Shown: positions 1 to 8,764 of the stretch, one piece after another | Layout of the letters: each line of letters begins with the position of its first letter | Numbering within the stretch: position 1 is the stretch's first letter | Source: Lewinellaceae bacterium | Lineage (GTDB): Bacteria; Bacteroidota; Bacteroidia; Chitinophagales; Saprospiraceae | NCBI GenBank assembly: GCA_016710765.1 | Contig: JADJUJ010000002.1 | Span: 62,001 to 126,000 of the forward strand | Direction of reading: 5' to 3' | Length of the DNA: 64,000 nt | Notes under the pieces: generated by a model | The model's database searches: none | What the model was told of the DNA's origin: nothing | The model's input: the letters and a program-made list of their open reading frames with translations, nothing else | Translations under genes and position numbers: made by a program

Positions 1-2728
1 GCTGGTTTTGCAGATCCAGCCGACTGGTATTGACACGCGGATCCATTTGCACTGTAATGGCTTGTAAAAATGTTTGACCATCAACATTCAGGCGGACCTG
101 GTATTCACCTGGCATGACCCAGGGAGCATCCGACTCCGGTGCTGTATTCCGGTACACAGCGGCAATTGAAAACCTGGCATTGGTATTAACAGGGTCGTAC
201 CGCATGTCACAACAGAATCGGTGCATACCGGCTTTTTCTGAAAGAATGGCAGGATTGCGCACCCAGTATTCTGGAAAATTCTGGCGATCAATGGCCGGTG
301 CGCGGTCTGCGCTGCTGTAGTGCCGGATTACCTGCCCATTGACATCCAGTATTTCCAACACCAGTGGTCCTTGCACGGTTTTAGGCAGGTAATAATCAAT
401 CATGGCACCCTCCGGAGGGTTTTCGCCTGCCGGCTCTTCCGGCGGCAGTGGAGTGTCGGTATTCATGTTCCAACGCACCCTGATGGCCGTTTGCGGCTTG
501 AACAGTATTGCCCTGGACTTGTCTCTGTCCCTTGCTTTCAAAGCAGCCAGTTGCCGCAATGAGCTGATGTTGTCGAGTATCCAAAAAGAGCGCCCTTGGG
601 TTCCTACTACGAGGTCATCATCTTTAATTACGAGGTCGCGAATACTTGTAGCGGGCATGTTGCGCCGCAGCGATTGCCAGTGTGCACCATTATCAATGGA
701 AAAATAAACAGCACATTCAGAGCCTGCATAAAGCAGCCCAGGCTGTTGGGGATCTTCCCGAACCACATTTATGGGTTCATTCGCGGGTAAACCGTCTACA
801 ATTTCGGTCCAGTGCTTCCCAAAGTCTTCCGTACGCAGGATATGAGGACGCAAATCATCACAGCGAATCCGGTTGATGGCAGCAAATGCCATCCCGGGTT
901 TAAAATGAGAAGCATCCATAAGGCTCACCTTACTCCAGGTCGTTAGCGCCTCTGGCGTAACATTCAACCAAGTCGAACCACCATCTCGGGTAATGTGCAA
1001 CAAGCCATCATCGGTGCCCGCCCAAATCAAATTACTGTCGATTGGAGACGGCGCAATGGTATAAATCACGCCAAGGGGTTCCATCCGTTCCATGTCAGGC
1101 GTTCGGTATTTGCCGATACATTGGGGTAAATTTGTATAGGACTGACGCGATAAATCCGGGCTGATAACCGACCATGAATGCCCTCCATCGCGGGTACGGA
1201 ACAGTACATTTCCTGCATAATACAGCACACGAGGATCCGTTGGAGAAAACAATACGGGGGCTGTACGGATAAAGCGGTACTTCCCCGACCGCACGGCTTC
1301 GGGCTGAATGTCCTGTGTTTGTCCTGTTTTTTTATTGTAACGCGATAATTTTCCGCCATACACCAGGTCTGGGTTCAATGGATCGGCTGCAACATAACCA
1401 TACTCCTGGGCACCAACCGGATGCCATTCCCGGAAGCTGATTTGCCCATCATTTCCTCTGCTGGCAATGCATACGGAGCCGCTTTCCTGCTGCCCACTGT
1501 ACACATTGTAGGGAAAATCGTTGTCGGTGGACACATGGTAAAACTGAGCAGTAGGCTGGTTGTACCAGGAGGAAAAAGTTTGGCCGCCGTTGACGGTAAT
1601 AATCGCACCCTGATCACTGGCCAACAAGATAATTTCCGGGTGTTGCGGGTTTATCCAAACCCGGTGGTAGTCATCGCCTCCGGGTGCTCCCCGAAAGGCC
1701 GACCAATGGTAGCCACCGTCGGTACTTTTCCAGGTAACCACATTGGCGCTGTAAACAACATCGGCATTGGCAGGATCGCATTTTATCTCGGCAAAATCGT
1801 CGCCACGCCCCCAAAGCCGGGGATCTGGGTTGATTTTTTGCCAGTTTTCTCCTGCATCATCAGAGCGGTAAATTCCTCCGTAAAGTTTGCCATTTTCACT
1901 GTATTCGCCGCAATCCACCGTGGTATACAACCGATTGGGATTGGATGGCGCGATGCAAAATCCGATGCGACCGAGTCCCTGTTCGTAGGTAGGTAGACCA
2001 TTTTTAAGTTGCAGCCAGGTATCGCCACCGTCGGTACTTTTGTAGAGCCCAGACCCAGGCCCCTGCCAAACGCCATTTTCCCAGGGAGCCTCTCTTGCTT
2101 CCCAGAGGTCGGCATAAATGATGTTGGGATTTACGGGGTCGATGCTGACCTGGGCTGCGCCTGTGTTTTCATCGAGGTACAATACTTTTTCCCAGGTTTT
2201 GCCACCATCGAGGGTTCTGAAAACGCCACGTTCCTGGTTGGGGCCGTACGGATGCCCCAATACGGCAGCAAAAACCCGGTTTTCGTCTTCACGATCGATA
2301 TCGATTCCTGCAATTTGCAAGCCATCAGCCAGGCCGATGTGCTGCCAGGTACTGCCACGGTTAGTGCTTTTATACATTCCATTGCCAACACTCAGGTCGG
2401 GTCGTTGAATGCCTTCACCAGAGGCCACGTAGAGCACATTGGGATTGGAAGGCGCAACGGCAACGTCACCAATAGAACCAGTATTTTGCGCATCAAACAG
2501 CGGAGCCCAACTGCGGCCAAAATCTTCTGTCCGCCAAACACCGCCGTTGTTCACCCCGATGTAAAAAACATTGGGTTGTTGAGGTACGCCAACGGCCCCA
2601 ACCGTGCGGCCACCGCGGTGAGGGCCAATGCAACGCCAGTTGAGGGCTTCTAAGAATGTGGGGTCAAGGGTTTGCGCCGGTATGGATTGGGCAATCAGCA
2701 GCGCAGCAAAAAGGTGTAGGTAACGCAT
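1..2728 (-). CDS. Secreted BNR/VPS10 (sortilin-like) beta-propeller protein, 3' end beyond window
   Basis: The frame is open from an ATG at 2728 to the left edge, so about 909 codons are visible and the C-terminus is missing. Residues 1-19 form a signal peptide (MRYLHLFAALLIAQSIPAQ). The body has many Asp-box/BNR-type repeats such as TEDFGRSWAPL, STNRGSTWQHI, TLDGGKTWEKV and TRDGGSTWLNV, the hallmark of sialidase-like and VPS10 beta-propellers. The motif WRCIGPHRGGRT just after the signal is typical of the large Bacteroidota family often named glycosyl hydrolase or VPS10-domain protein, usually 1000-1100 residues. The part at the window edge (EYQVRLNVDGQTF) resembles a C-terminal beta-sandwich. 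A real glycosidase activity is not shown; a binding or scaffold role in the envelope or outside the cell is equally possible. It is transcribed away from accC and separated from it by a hairpin. Confidence 0.85.
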   Translation of the reverse strand, partial: MRYLHLFAALLIAQSIPAQTLDPTFLEALNWRCIGPHRGGRTVGAVGVPQQPNVFYIGVNNGGVWRTEDFGRSWAPLFDAQNTGSIGDVAVAPSNPNVLYVASGEGIQRPDLSVGNGMYKSTNRGSTWQHIGLADGLQIAGIDIDREDENRVFAAVLGHPYGPNQERGVFRTLDGGKTWEKVLYLDENTGAAQVSIDPVNPNIIYADLWEAREAPWENGVWQGPGSGLYKSTDGGDTWLQLKNGLPTYEQGLGRIGFCIAPSNPNRLYTTVDCGEYSENGKLYGGIYRSDDAGENWQKINPDPRLWGRGDDFAEIKCDPANADVVYSANVVTWKSTDGGYHWSAFRGAPGGDDYHRVWINPQHPEIILLASDQGAIITVNGGQTFSSWYNQPTAQFYHVSTDNDFPYNVYSGQQESGSVCIASRGNDGQISFREWHPVGAQEYGYVAADPLNPDLVYGGKLSRYNKKTGQTQDIQPEAVRSGKYRFIRTAPVLFSPTDPRVLYYAGNVLFRTRDGGHSWSVISPDLSRQSYTNLPQCIGKYRTPDMERMEPLGVIYTIAPSPIDSNLIWAGTDDGLLHITRDGGSTWLNVTPEALTTWSKVSLMDASHFKPGMAFAAINRIRCDDLRPHILRTEDFGKHWTEIVDGLPANEPINVVREDPQQPGLLYAGSECAVYFSIDNGAHWQSLRRNMPATSIRDLVIKDDDLVVGTQGRSFWILDNISSLRQLAALKARDRDKSRAILFKPQTAIRVRWNMNTDTPLPPEEPAGENPPEGAMIDYYLPKTVQGPLVLEILDVNGQVIRHYSSADRAPAIDRQNFPEYWVRNPAILSEKAGMHRFCCDMRYDPVNTNARFSIAAVYRNTAPESDAPWVMPGEYQVRLNVDGQTFLQAITVQMDPRVNTSRLDLQNQ

Positions 2729-2776
2729 CGGCAAAATTGAAGTAGCGAACGAAAAGCAGGAAAAGTGCAACAAATT

Positions 2777-2811
2777 GCAAAGGCCAACAGCAAAATGCTA
2801 TTGGCCTTTGC
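2777..2811 (-). terminator. Hairpin downstream of accC, probable terminator
   Basis: Perfect 11-bp arms GCAAAGGCCAA / TTGGCCTTTGC enclose AGC-AAAAT-GCT, so the stem continues past one mismatch. It lies 62 bp past the accC stop and before the next start at 2728. The minus-strand sequence after it is only moderately T-rich, so efficient intrinsic termination is not certain. Confidence 0.55.
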
Positions 2812-2873
2812 CTGGTGGTTTACTTTCTTATGATGTTCAAAGGGCTAAGTGGTCAACCTGTGCCGCGTCCGAA

Positions 2874-4223
2874 CTAGAGTTCAACCTTCGTAAAGTCCCA
2901 GGTATTGAGGAATCCAGTAGTGAAGTTTCCTTTACGGAAATCTTCATTTCGCATCAGGCGCTGGTGAAAGGGAACAGTTGTTTTAACGCCCTCAACGATA
3001 AACTCGTCCAGGGCCCGCTCCATTTTCTGAATGGCTTCTTCCCGGGTACGCGCTCTGGCAATCAGTTTGGCGATCATCGAGTCGTAATACGGTGGAATAT
3101 TGTAACCAGCATACACGTGGGTATCTACCCGAATGCCGTGTCCTTTCGGAGAATGGAAAGAGGTAATTCTTCCCGGGCTTGGCCGAAAATCGTTGAATGG
3201 ATCTTCGGCATTGATCCGGCATTCGATGGCGTGCATTTCCGGGAAGTAATTTTTCCCACTGATGGGTACGCCAGCCGCAATTTTGATTTGTTCTTTGATC
3301 AAATCAAAATCAATCACCTCTTCGGTCACAGTATGTTCCACCTGAATCCTGGTATTCATTTCCATGAAGTAAAAATTCCGGTATTTGTCGACCAGAAATT
3401 CTACGGTACCAACGCCTTCGTAATTGATGGCTTCACAAGCTTTAACAGCCGCTTCTCCCATTTGAGCCCGCAACTCGGGCGTCATAAAGGGGGATGGCGA
3501 CTCTTCCACCAGTTTTTGGTGACGGCGTTGAATGGAACAATCCCGTTCAGAGAGATGGCAGGCTTTACCGAACTGGTCGCCGGCAACCTGAAACTCTATG
3601 TGGCGGGGTTCTTCTACAAATTTTTCCATGTAGATGCCATCGTTGCTGAAGGAAGCTTTGGCTTCCCGACGGGCAGTTTCCCATTGTTTTTCGAACTCGG
3701 ATTCATTCCAGACAATTCGCATACCCTTTCCACCACCACCGGCGGTAGCCTTCAGGATCACTGGATAGCCAATTTCCTTGGCCAACTTGATGCCAGTTTT
3801 AACATCCTGGAGCAGCCCTACGGATCCTGGCACACAAGGCACATTAGCCTTGAGTATGGTTTCTTTGGCGGTAATTTTGTCCCCCATGGAACGAATCTGA
3901 CTGGGCGTTGGGCCTATAAATTTTATGCCATAATCCTTACAAACTTCGGCAAAGTCGGCGTTTTCAGCCAAAAAACCATACCCGGGATGGATGGCATCAG
4001 CATCGGTAATTTCAACCGCCGCCATGATCCGTGGGACATTCAGGTAACTTTCTGCGGAAGAAGGGGGCCCAATACAGACAGCTTCATCGGCAAAACGAAC
4101 GTGCAGGCTGTCGCGATCGGCTGTAGAGTAAATGGCCACCGTTTTAATGCCCATTTCCTTGCACGTACGAATGATTCGCAGGGCTATTTCCCCGCGATTG
4201 GCAATCAAAATCTTCTTAAACAT
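2874..4223 (-). CDS. accC: Acetyl-CoA carboxylase, biotin carboxylase subunit
   Basis: 449 residues, the usual AccC length. It catalyses ATP-dependent carboxylation of the biotin on AccB, the first half-reaction of malonyl-CoA synthesis in the cytoplasm. The N-terminus KKILIANRGEIALRI is diagnostic. The ATP-grasp glycine loop GGGGKGM is at residues 162-168. The region RDCSIQRRHQKLVEE and the catalytic-site motif EMNTRIQVEHTVTE are both intact. The start 42 bp downstream of the accB stop gives the accB-accC pair seen in most bacteria. Together with fabH upstream it forms a fatty-acid initiation cluster. Nothing is missing or unusual. Confidence 0.97.
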   Translation of the reverse strand: MFKKILIANRGEIALRIIRTCKEMGIKTVAIYSTADRDSLHVRFADEAVCIGPPSSAESYLNVPRIMAAVEITDADAIHPGYGFLAENADFAEVCKDYGIKFIGPTPSQIRSMGDKITAKETILKANVPCVPGSVGLLQDVKTGIKLAKEIGYPVILKATAGGGGKGMRIVWNESEFEKQWETARREAKASFSNDGIYMEKFVEEPRHIEFQVAGDQFGKACHLSERDCSIQRRHQKLVEESPSPFMTPELRAQMGEAAVKACEAINYEGVGTVEFLVDKYRNFYFMEMNTRIQVEHTVTEEVIDFDLIKEQIKIAAGVPISGKNYFPEMHAIECRINAEDPFNDFRPSPGRITSFHSPKGHGIRVDTHVYAGYNIPPYYDSMIAKLIARARTREEAIQKMERALDEFIVEGVKTTVPFHQRLMRNEDFRKGNFTTGFLNTWDFTKVEL

Positions 4224-4265
4224 GATTGAATTCGATTGAATGGTTCAACGAAATGCAACGTCGCA

Positions 4266-4763
4266 CTAGGACGGATCGACCAAAAACAGGGGTTGGTCGT
4301 ACTCTACCGGCGCGGCATCTTCTACCAGCACCTTTACAATTTTGCCCTTGATGTCGGATTCAATTTCGTTGAAAAGTTTCATGGCTTCGATTATGCAGAC
4401 GGGAGAGCCTGCCTCTACGGTATCGCCGATTTTTACAAATGCAGGCTTATCTGGTGAGGCGCTTCGGTAAAAAGTGCCCACCATTGGCGATTTTATGGCG
4501 ATTAGGTTGGCCGAACTATCTTCTGCCGCAGGTACAGCGGCGGGTGCCGGTGCCGAAGGGCGTTCACCAACAGTTGCCGGAGCGGCTGCAGGCGTCATAG
4601 CCACCATAGGTTGTGCGGGCGCCATCATCACCTGGGTTACAGGAGAATCTGAACCGGTCTGATTGCGAATAATGAGTTTGAACTCGCCATCTTTGAGGAT
4701 GAACTCAGACAGCTTTTGTTTGCTGACAAGGCGAATAAGTTCTTGTACCTGGTTGAAATCCAT
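4266..4763 (-). CDS. accB: Acetyl-CoA carboxylase, biotin carboxyl carrier protein
   Basis: 165 residues. The N-terminal helical part (residues 1-35) is followed by an Ala/Pro-rich linker at about 45-85. A C-terminal biotinyl domain contains the motif EAMKL with the acceptor Lys at residue 129. SPMVGTFYR (92-100) and IKGKIVKVLVEDA are typical of the domain. It carries biotin between AccC and the carboxyltransferase. It lies directly upstream of accC on the same strand and downstream of efp, the frequent Bacteroidota order fabH-efp-accB-accC. The carboxyltransferase genes are not in the window. Confidence 0.96.
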   Translation of the reverse strand: MDFNQVQELIRLVSKQKLSEFILKDGEFKLIIRNQTGSDSPVTQVMMAPAQPMVAMTPAAAPATVGERPSAPAPAAVPAAEDSSANLIAIKSPMVGTFYRSASPDKPAFVKIGDTVEAGSPVCIIEAMKLFNEIESDIKGKIVKVLVEDAAPVEYDQPLFLVDPS

Positions 4764-4788
4764 ACCGATATAATATTTAACTTAGGAC

Positions 4789-4848
4789 AAAAAATTGGGG
4801 GAGTAAAGAAAAACCTTTCCACTGAAAACTTTTCCTTGCTCCCCCCAA
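4789..4848 (-). terminator. Possible terminator or attenuator between efp and accB
   Basis: On the minus strand, arms TTGGGGGGAG and CTCCCCCAA are separated by about 35 nt, and the second arm runs straight into TTTTTT. The loop is long for a classic terminator but the T tract is well placed. If real, it partly uncouples accBC from efp. Confidence 0.4.
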
Positions 4849-4866
4849 AATACCAATGAACTTACA

Positions 4867-5433
4867 TTATTTCTTCACACGCTCCATATACGAGCCAGTG
4901 GTTGTATCGATCTTGATAAAATCACCAGTGTCACAAAAAAGCGGTACACGAACCTCTGCTCCTGTTTCAACAGTAGCAGGTTTCAGGGTATTTGTGGCGG
5001 TATCGCCCCGAAGTCCTGGTTCGGTGTAAGTGATTTCGAGCACTACCGTTTGGGGGGGCTCAGCAGACAATAAAGCATCATTTCCAGAGTGATACAGAAC
5101 GTCAATAACGTCGCCCTCTTTCAAAAACTGGCCATTGTCTATCATTTCATTGGGAAGGGTCAGTTGTTCGAACGTCTCCTGGTCCATAAGCGCATAACCA
5201 TGGTCTTCCTTGTACAGGAATTGCATAGAACGGCGCTCTACGCGCACATCGGTAATGTTGTGGCCACTTTGAAATGTATGCTCCAAAACTTTGCCTGAAG
5301 TGGTGCTCTTTAATTTAGTCCATACCTTACCACTACCACGACCTACTTGAAAACGTTGGAAGTCGATGACTTTAAAAATGTCATTGTTGAGTTCGATGCA
5401 CAGGCCGTTGCGGATATCTGCCGTCGTTGCCAT
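4867..5433 (-). CDS. efp: Elongation factor P
   Basis: 188 residues, the standard EF-P length. It binds ribosomes stalled on polyproline stretches and promotes peptide-bond formation. The KOW-like N-terminal domain (ATTADIRNGLCIELNND) and two OB domains ending in GDFIKIDTTTGSYMERVKK are complete. The tip of the first-domain loop reads QVGRGSGKVWTKLKS, so the residue corresponding to E. coli Lys34 is Arg32. Arg at this site is typical of EF-P modified by EarP-type rhamnosylation in some proteobacteria, but no earP-like gene is adjacent. It lies between fabH and accB on the same strand. Confidence 0.96.
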   Translation of the reverse strand: MATTADIRNGLCIELNNDIFKVIDFQRFQVGRGSGKVWTKLKSTTSGKVLEHTFQSGHNITDVRVERRSMQFLYKEDHGYALMDQETFEQLTLPNEMIDNGQFLKEGDVIDVLYHSGNDALLSAEPPQTVVLEITYTEPGLRGDTATNTLKPATVETGAEVRVPLFCDTGDFIKIDTTTGSYMERVKK

Positions 5434-5627
5434 TGATGGAAAAATTGTTTTAAATGATTTAAAAAAAGAAAAAAATTGCTGTCACATCTGGTTAAGCCTG
5501 GCAAAAGTAGGCTTTTTACCGGAAACCCAAACAGGCTTTCCTAATTTCTGACAAAAGGCCAGCAGGCAATGAATCCATCCGGCAAATCTTTAAAATAGGA
5601 TACTGCCTTATTATATCGACCATTTGA

Positions 5628-6602
5628 TCAACAGCGACCCCAGGTAAAGCCACCTCCAAATGCCGTAAGAATGATGTTGTCGCCCTTTTTGAACTGCGGA
5701 CCGAACTCCCAAAGGCAAAGCGGCAAGGTAGCGGCAGTGGTGTTTCCGTATTTTTGAATGTTCACCGTTACTTTTTCCATGGGAATGTGAAGGTGCTCTG
5801 CCACCGAATTGATGATCCGCATGTTGGCCTGGTGGGGTACTACCCAATGGACGTCATCAACAGTCATTTTGTTCCTGCGCAGGATTTCATTTACGGTGCC
5901 CGTCATTCCTTCTACAGCATACTTGAACACCCGCTTGCCTTCCTGGTATACGAAATGCTCTTCCCGCGCTACAGTTTCTGCAGTGGGAGGGTGAAGCGAA
6001 CCGCCAGCCTTCATGTGCAAAAATTCGCGGCCAGAACCGTCGGAACGCAGCACAAAGTCCATAATGCCGTTCCCATCGCGATGGGGCTCGAGGAGCACCG
6101 CACCCGCACCGTCACCAAAAATAACACAGGTATTGCGGTCTTTGTAGTTGATAATGGACGACATCATGTCCGCACCAATGACAATTACTTTACTGAAACG
6201 CCCGGTTTCAATAAACTGTGACCCGGTAGCCAGGGCGTACAAAAAACCGGAACATGCAGCGTTGATGTCGTAACCAAAGGCATTGGAAGCCCCAATTTTA
6301 TCACAAACGGTATTGGCTGTATCCGGGAAAATCATGTCGCCGGTAATGGTGCCGATGATGACCAAATCGATTTCCCCAGGCTTGGTGCTTGTTTTTTCCA
6401 ACAAGCCTTTGACTGCCTCTACGCACATATCGCTGGTGGCCCAGCCCGGCGTACGTAGAATCCTGCGTTCTTTGATTCCAGTTCTGGATTGGATCCACTC
6501 ATCGTTGGTATCCACCATTTTTTCCAAATCAAGGTTGGTAAGGCGGGTTTCCGGCACCCACCCTTGTACGCCGGTTATGGCAGCGCGAATCTTATTGGAC
6601 AT
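5628..6602 (-). CDS. fabH: 3-oxoacyl-ACP synthase III (KAS III)
   Basis: 324 residues from the ATG at 6602 (MSNKIRAAITG). The frame is open 36 codons further upstream, but the homologous protein starts here. It condenses acetyl-CoA (or branched acyl-CoA) with malonyl-ACP to start fatty-acid synthesis. The catalytic triad is visible: Cys117 in NAACSG, His257 in VPHQAN and Asn287 in KYGNTTA. DGAGAV and the C-terminal GGGFTWG motif are also present. It stands upstream of efp, accB and accC on the same strand; plsX and rpmF, which often precede fabH in this phylum, are absent. Confidence 0.96.
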   Translation of the reverse strand: MSNKIRAAITGVQGWVPETRLTNLDLEKMVDTNDEWIQSRTGIKERRILRTPGWATSDMCVEAVKGLLEKTSTKPGEIDLVIIGTITGDMIFPDTANTVCDKIGASNAFGYDINAACSGFLYALATGSQFIETGRFSKVIVIGADMMSSIINYKDRNTCVIFGDGAGAVLLEPHRDGNGIMDFVLRSDGSGREFLHMKAGGSLHPPTAETVAREEHFVYQEGKRVFKYAVEGMTGTVNEILRRNKMTVDDVHWVVPHQANMRIINSVAEHLHIPMEKVTVNIQKYGNTTAATLPLCLWEFGPQFKKGDNIILTAFGGGFTWGRC

Positions 6603-6664
6603 ATTGCACGAATTTATTGCTGAATATGCCGCAAAGGTATTTATTTTTTTTTGCGTACCGGCAC

Positions 6665-7090
6665 CTACAAAACCCGCTTCCAATATTGTGTGCGAAAAAG
6701 TGGCCCCCAATAGCCGCGCAATACCAGAGTGTTGGGATCACCTGGTGAGAGCCAAACATCCAAATCGTACCATTTCCCCTGTTTGGGGAAGAGCGCTCGG
6801 CCATTTTGCCAATACCCATTGGCCAATTCAAGTTCTTCGATGACAATCATACCCAGCATAGGCTGATTTTTGCGGTAATCGGTACATTTGTCGCAAAGAT
6901 GGTTGGAAGAAGCCACCAGGTGCTTGGCTACTTTCCCGTACAGTTTGCCATTTTGCAGGTACATTTCCACCTCGTTTTTGGGCGTGCCTGTGCGATCGTC
7001 CACCATCAGCCAACGACCAACCGGCGATTGTGCCCGAAGGCCGAAACACAGCGGTAGAAAGAAAAATAAGACTTGGAGAAAACGCCGCAT
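6665..7090 (-). CDS. DUF2147 secreted protein
   Basis: 141 residues from the ATG at 7090; an earlier in-frame start at 7126 would spoil the signal peptide MRRFLQVLFFFLPLCFGLRAQ. The mature part begins SPVGRWLMVDDRTGTPKNEVEMY and continues with LYGKVAKHL, a CDKCTDYRKNQPMLG segment and LRGYWGPLFRTQYWKRV, which match the DUF2147 family. Members are small periplasmic or exported beta-rich proteins of unknown role. It lies 62 bp upstream of fabH in the same direction and divergent from the ubiA-like gene. No function is proposed. Confidence 0.85.
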   Translation of the reverse strand: MRRFLQVLFFFLPLCFGLRAQSPVGRWLMVDDRTGTPKNEVEMYLQNGKLYGKVAKHLVASSNHLCDKCTDYRKNQPMLGMIVIEELELANGYWQNGRALFPKQGKWYDLDVWLSPGDPNTLVLRGYWGPLFRTQYWKRVL

Positions 7091-7159
7091 GGATCCGTGG
7101 TTTTGATTTTTGTAGTGTATAAACAAACATCATGCTAAACTTATTGCATTTTTGCAGCT

Positions 7160-8026
7160 ATGAAAAATTACCTTTCTCTGGTAAAATTTAGTCACACCAT
7201 CTTCGCAATGCCCTTTGCCCTGACCGGCTTTTTTATTGCCTGGGCTGAGGAAGGCCAACAGGGGCACTGGCTTACCTTGTTGCTGGTGGTCCTTTGCATG
7301 GTGTTCGCCCGCAGTGCAGCCATGGGCTTCAACCGCTGGCTCGACCGCGATATAGATCACAAGAATCCACGGACACAAACCCGTGAAATTCCTGCCGGCA
7401 TTATCACGCCGGGCGCAGCGCTGACGTTTGTTGTGGTCAACTGTCTGTTGTTTATCGGAACCTGCTGGTTTTTAAATCCGCTTTGCTTTTACCTCTCCCC
7501 TGTTGCCCTGACAGTCGTGCTCGGCTACAGTTACACCAAGCGGTTCACCTGGTTATGCCATTTTGTATTGGGCCTGGGACTGGGGCTGGCACCAGTTGGG
7601 GCTTACCTGGCTGTGGCCGGTCATTTTGCATCAGCACCTGTTTTTTACGGGTTAGCCGTGTTGTTCTGGACGGCAGGATTTGACATCATTTATGCGCTGC
7701 AGGACGAAGAATTTGACAAAATGCAACAGCTGCACTCTGTTCCAGCCTGGTTGGGCAAACAGCGGGCCCTGCGTTTGTCGGAGTGGATACACATGGGCAC
7801 GGCAGTGCTATTGCTAAGCGCCGGAAGCCAGTTACACAGCATGTTGCCCGGTGAAACAGGCTGGCTGATTTGGACCGGAACCGGCATATTTTTGCTGCTT
7901 TTGTTGTACCAACACCGGCTGGTAAAGCATGATGACCTCAGTAAGGTAAACCTCGCTTTTTTCACCACGAACGGCATTGCGAGCCTCATTTTTGGGTTGT
8001 TTGCGGTGCTAGATCTGTTAACATAA
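7160..8026 (+). CDS. UbiA-family aromatic prenyltransferase, possibly MqnP
   Basis: 288 residues, an integral membrane protein with about eight hydrophobic helices. The first Asp-rich motif is NRWLDRDID at residues 58-66 and the second is in DIIYALQDEEFD, both needed for Mg-prenyl diphosphate binding. The family transfers a polyprenyl chain to an aromatic acid in quinone synthesis. The stretch IFAMPFALTGFF and the placing of RTQTREIPAG recall the prenyltransferases annotated as 4-hydroxybenzoate polyprenyltransferase or MqnP of the futalosine menaquinone route. No other men or mqn gene is in view, so the exact substrate is inference. The stop lies 11 bp before purN, suggesting co-transcription. 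Confidence 0.85.
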   Translation: MKNYLSLVKFSHTIFAMPFALTGFFIAWAEEGQQGHWLTLLLVVLCMVFARSAAMGFNRWLDRDIDHKNPRTQTREIPAGIITPGAALTFVVVNCLLFIGTCWFLNPLCFYLSPVALTVVLGYSYTKRFTWLCHFVLGLGLGLAPVGAYLAVAGHFASAPVFYGLAVLFWTAGFDIIYALQDEEFDKMQQLHSVPAWLGKQRALRLSEWIHMGTAVLLLSAGSQLHSMLPGETGWLIWTGTGIFLLLLLYQHRLVKHDDLSKVNLAFFTTNGIASLIFGLFAVLDLLT

Positions 8027-8037
8027 GCAGTAAATCC

Positions 8038-8622
8038 ATGGTTCGTATTGCCATATTTGCCTCCGGAGGCGGATCAAATGCAAAAAAAATAATTGAACAC
8101 TTCCAGGGGTCTGAACTTGCAACGGTAGCCCTGGTGGTTTCCAACCGGCAACAAGCCGGCGTACTGGGTATTGCAGAAACATTCGGCATACCGGTTCATG
8201 TGTTGAACCGCAGCACTTTTTACGAAACAGAAACAGTATTACAGGTTATGGCAGACCAAAGTATTGACCTGGTGGTACTTGCTGGATTTTTGCTGTTGGT
8301 GCCGGAATACCTCATTAAAGCCTATCTGGAACATATCTTGAACATTCACCCCGCATTATTGCCCAAATACGGCGGCAAAGGCATGTATGGTATGCATGTA
8401 CATGAGGCTGTCAAGGCGGCTGGAGAAACGGAATCAGGTATTACCATTCACCGTGTGAATGAACAATATGATAAGGGCGAGCACCTGTTTCAGGCCCACT
8501 GCACATTGGATCCTGCAGACACCCCAGAAGACATCGCCCACAAGGTACTGGAACTGGAGCACCAGTATTACCCCCTGGTGGTGGAACAGGTGGCCCGTAC
8601 CATCGCCTCCGAAACAACCTGA
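8038..8622 (+). CDS. purN: Phosphoribosylglycinamide formyltransferase (GART)
   Basis: 194 residues, normal for PurN. It transfers formyl from 10-formyl-THF to GAR in de novo purine synthesis. The N-terminal phosphate-binding loop FASGGGSNA (residues 7-15) and the catalytic residues Asn102 and His104 in NIHPALLP, plus Asp145 in NEQYDKGEH, are all present. The start at 8038 leaves 11 bp after the upstream prenyltransferase gene. A second purine gene, purB, lies 50 kb away, so there is no pur operon here. Confidence 0.95.
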   Translation: MVRIAIFASGGGSNAKKIIEHFQGSELATVALVVSNRQQAGVLGIAETFGIPVHVLNRSTFYETETVLQVMADQSIDLVVLAGFLLLVPEYLIKAYLEHILNIHPALLPKYGGKGMYGMHVHEAVKAAGETESGITIHRVNEQYDKGEHLFQAHCTLDPADTPEDIAHKVLELEHQYYPLVVEQVARTIASETT

Positions 8623-8764
8623 ACGGCATGGCTGTCGTTGGCATTTTTGTGTCGGCACCAATACCAAATTGGATTATTTTGAAAAACTTACTTTCGCTGT
8701 CGTTCCTGCAGTAAAGCCGCGGGTGCCGTTAAGAAGTTCGCGTCGGTTGATGTAACTTTGCTCC

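Noticed and set aside
1421..2653. Plus-strand frames of 191 and 214 codons
   Set aside because: Antisense to the BNR/VPS10-like gene, whose frame is continuous with clear Asp-box repeats.
2775..4229. 484-codon plus-strand open frame
   Set aside because: Exactly antisense to accC, which is unmistakable; the plus-strand protein has no recognisable family and low-complexity composition.
8623..8764. tRNA or small RNA in the gap after purN
   Set aside because: No cloverleaf, T-loop GTTCRA box or other RNA signature could be found.
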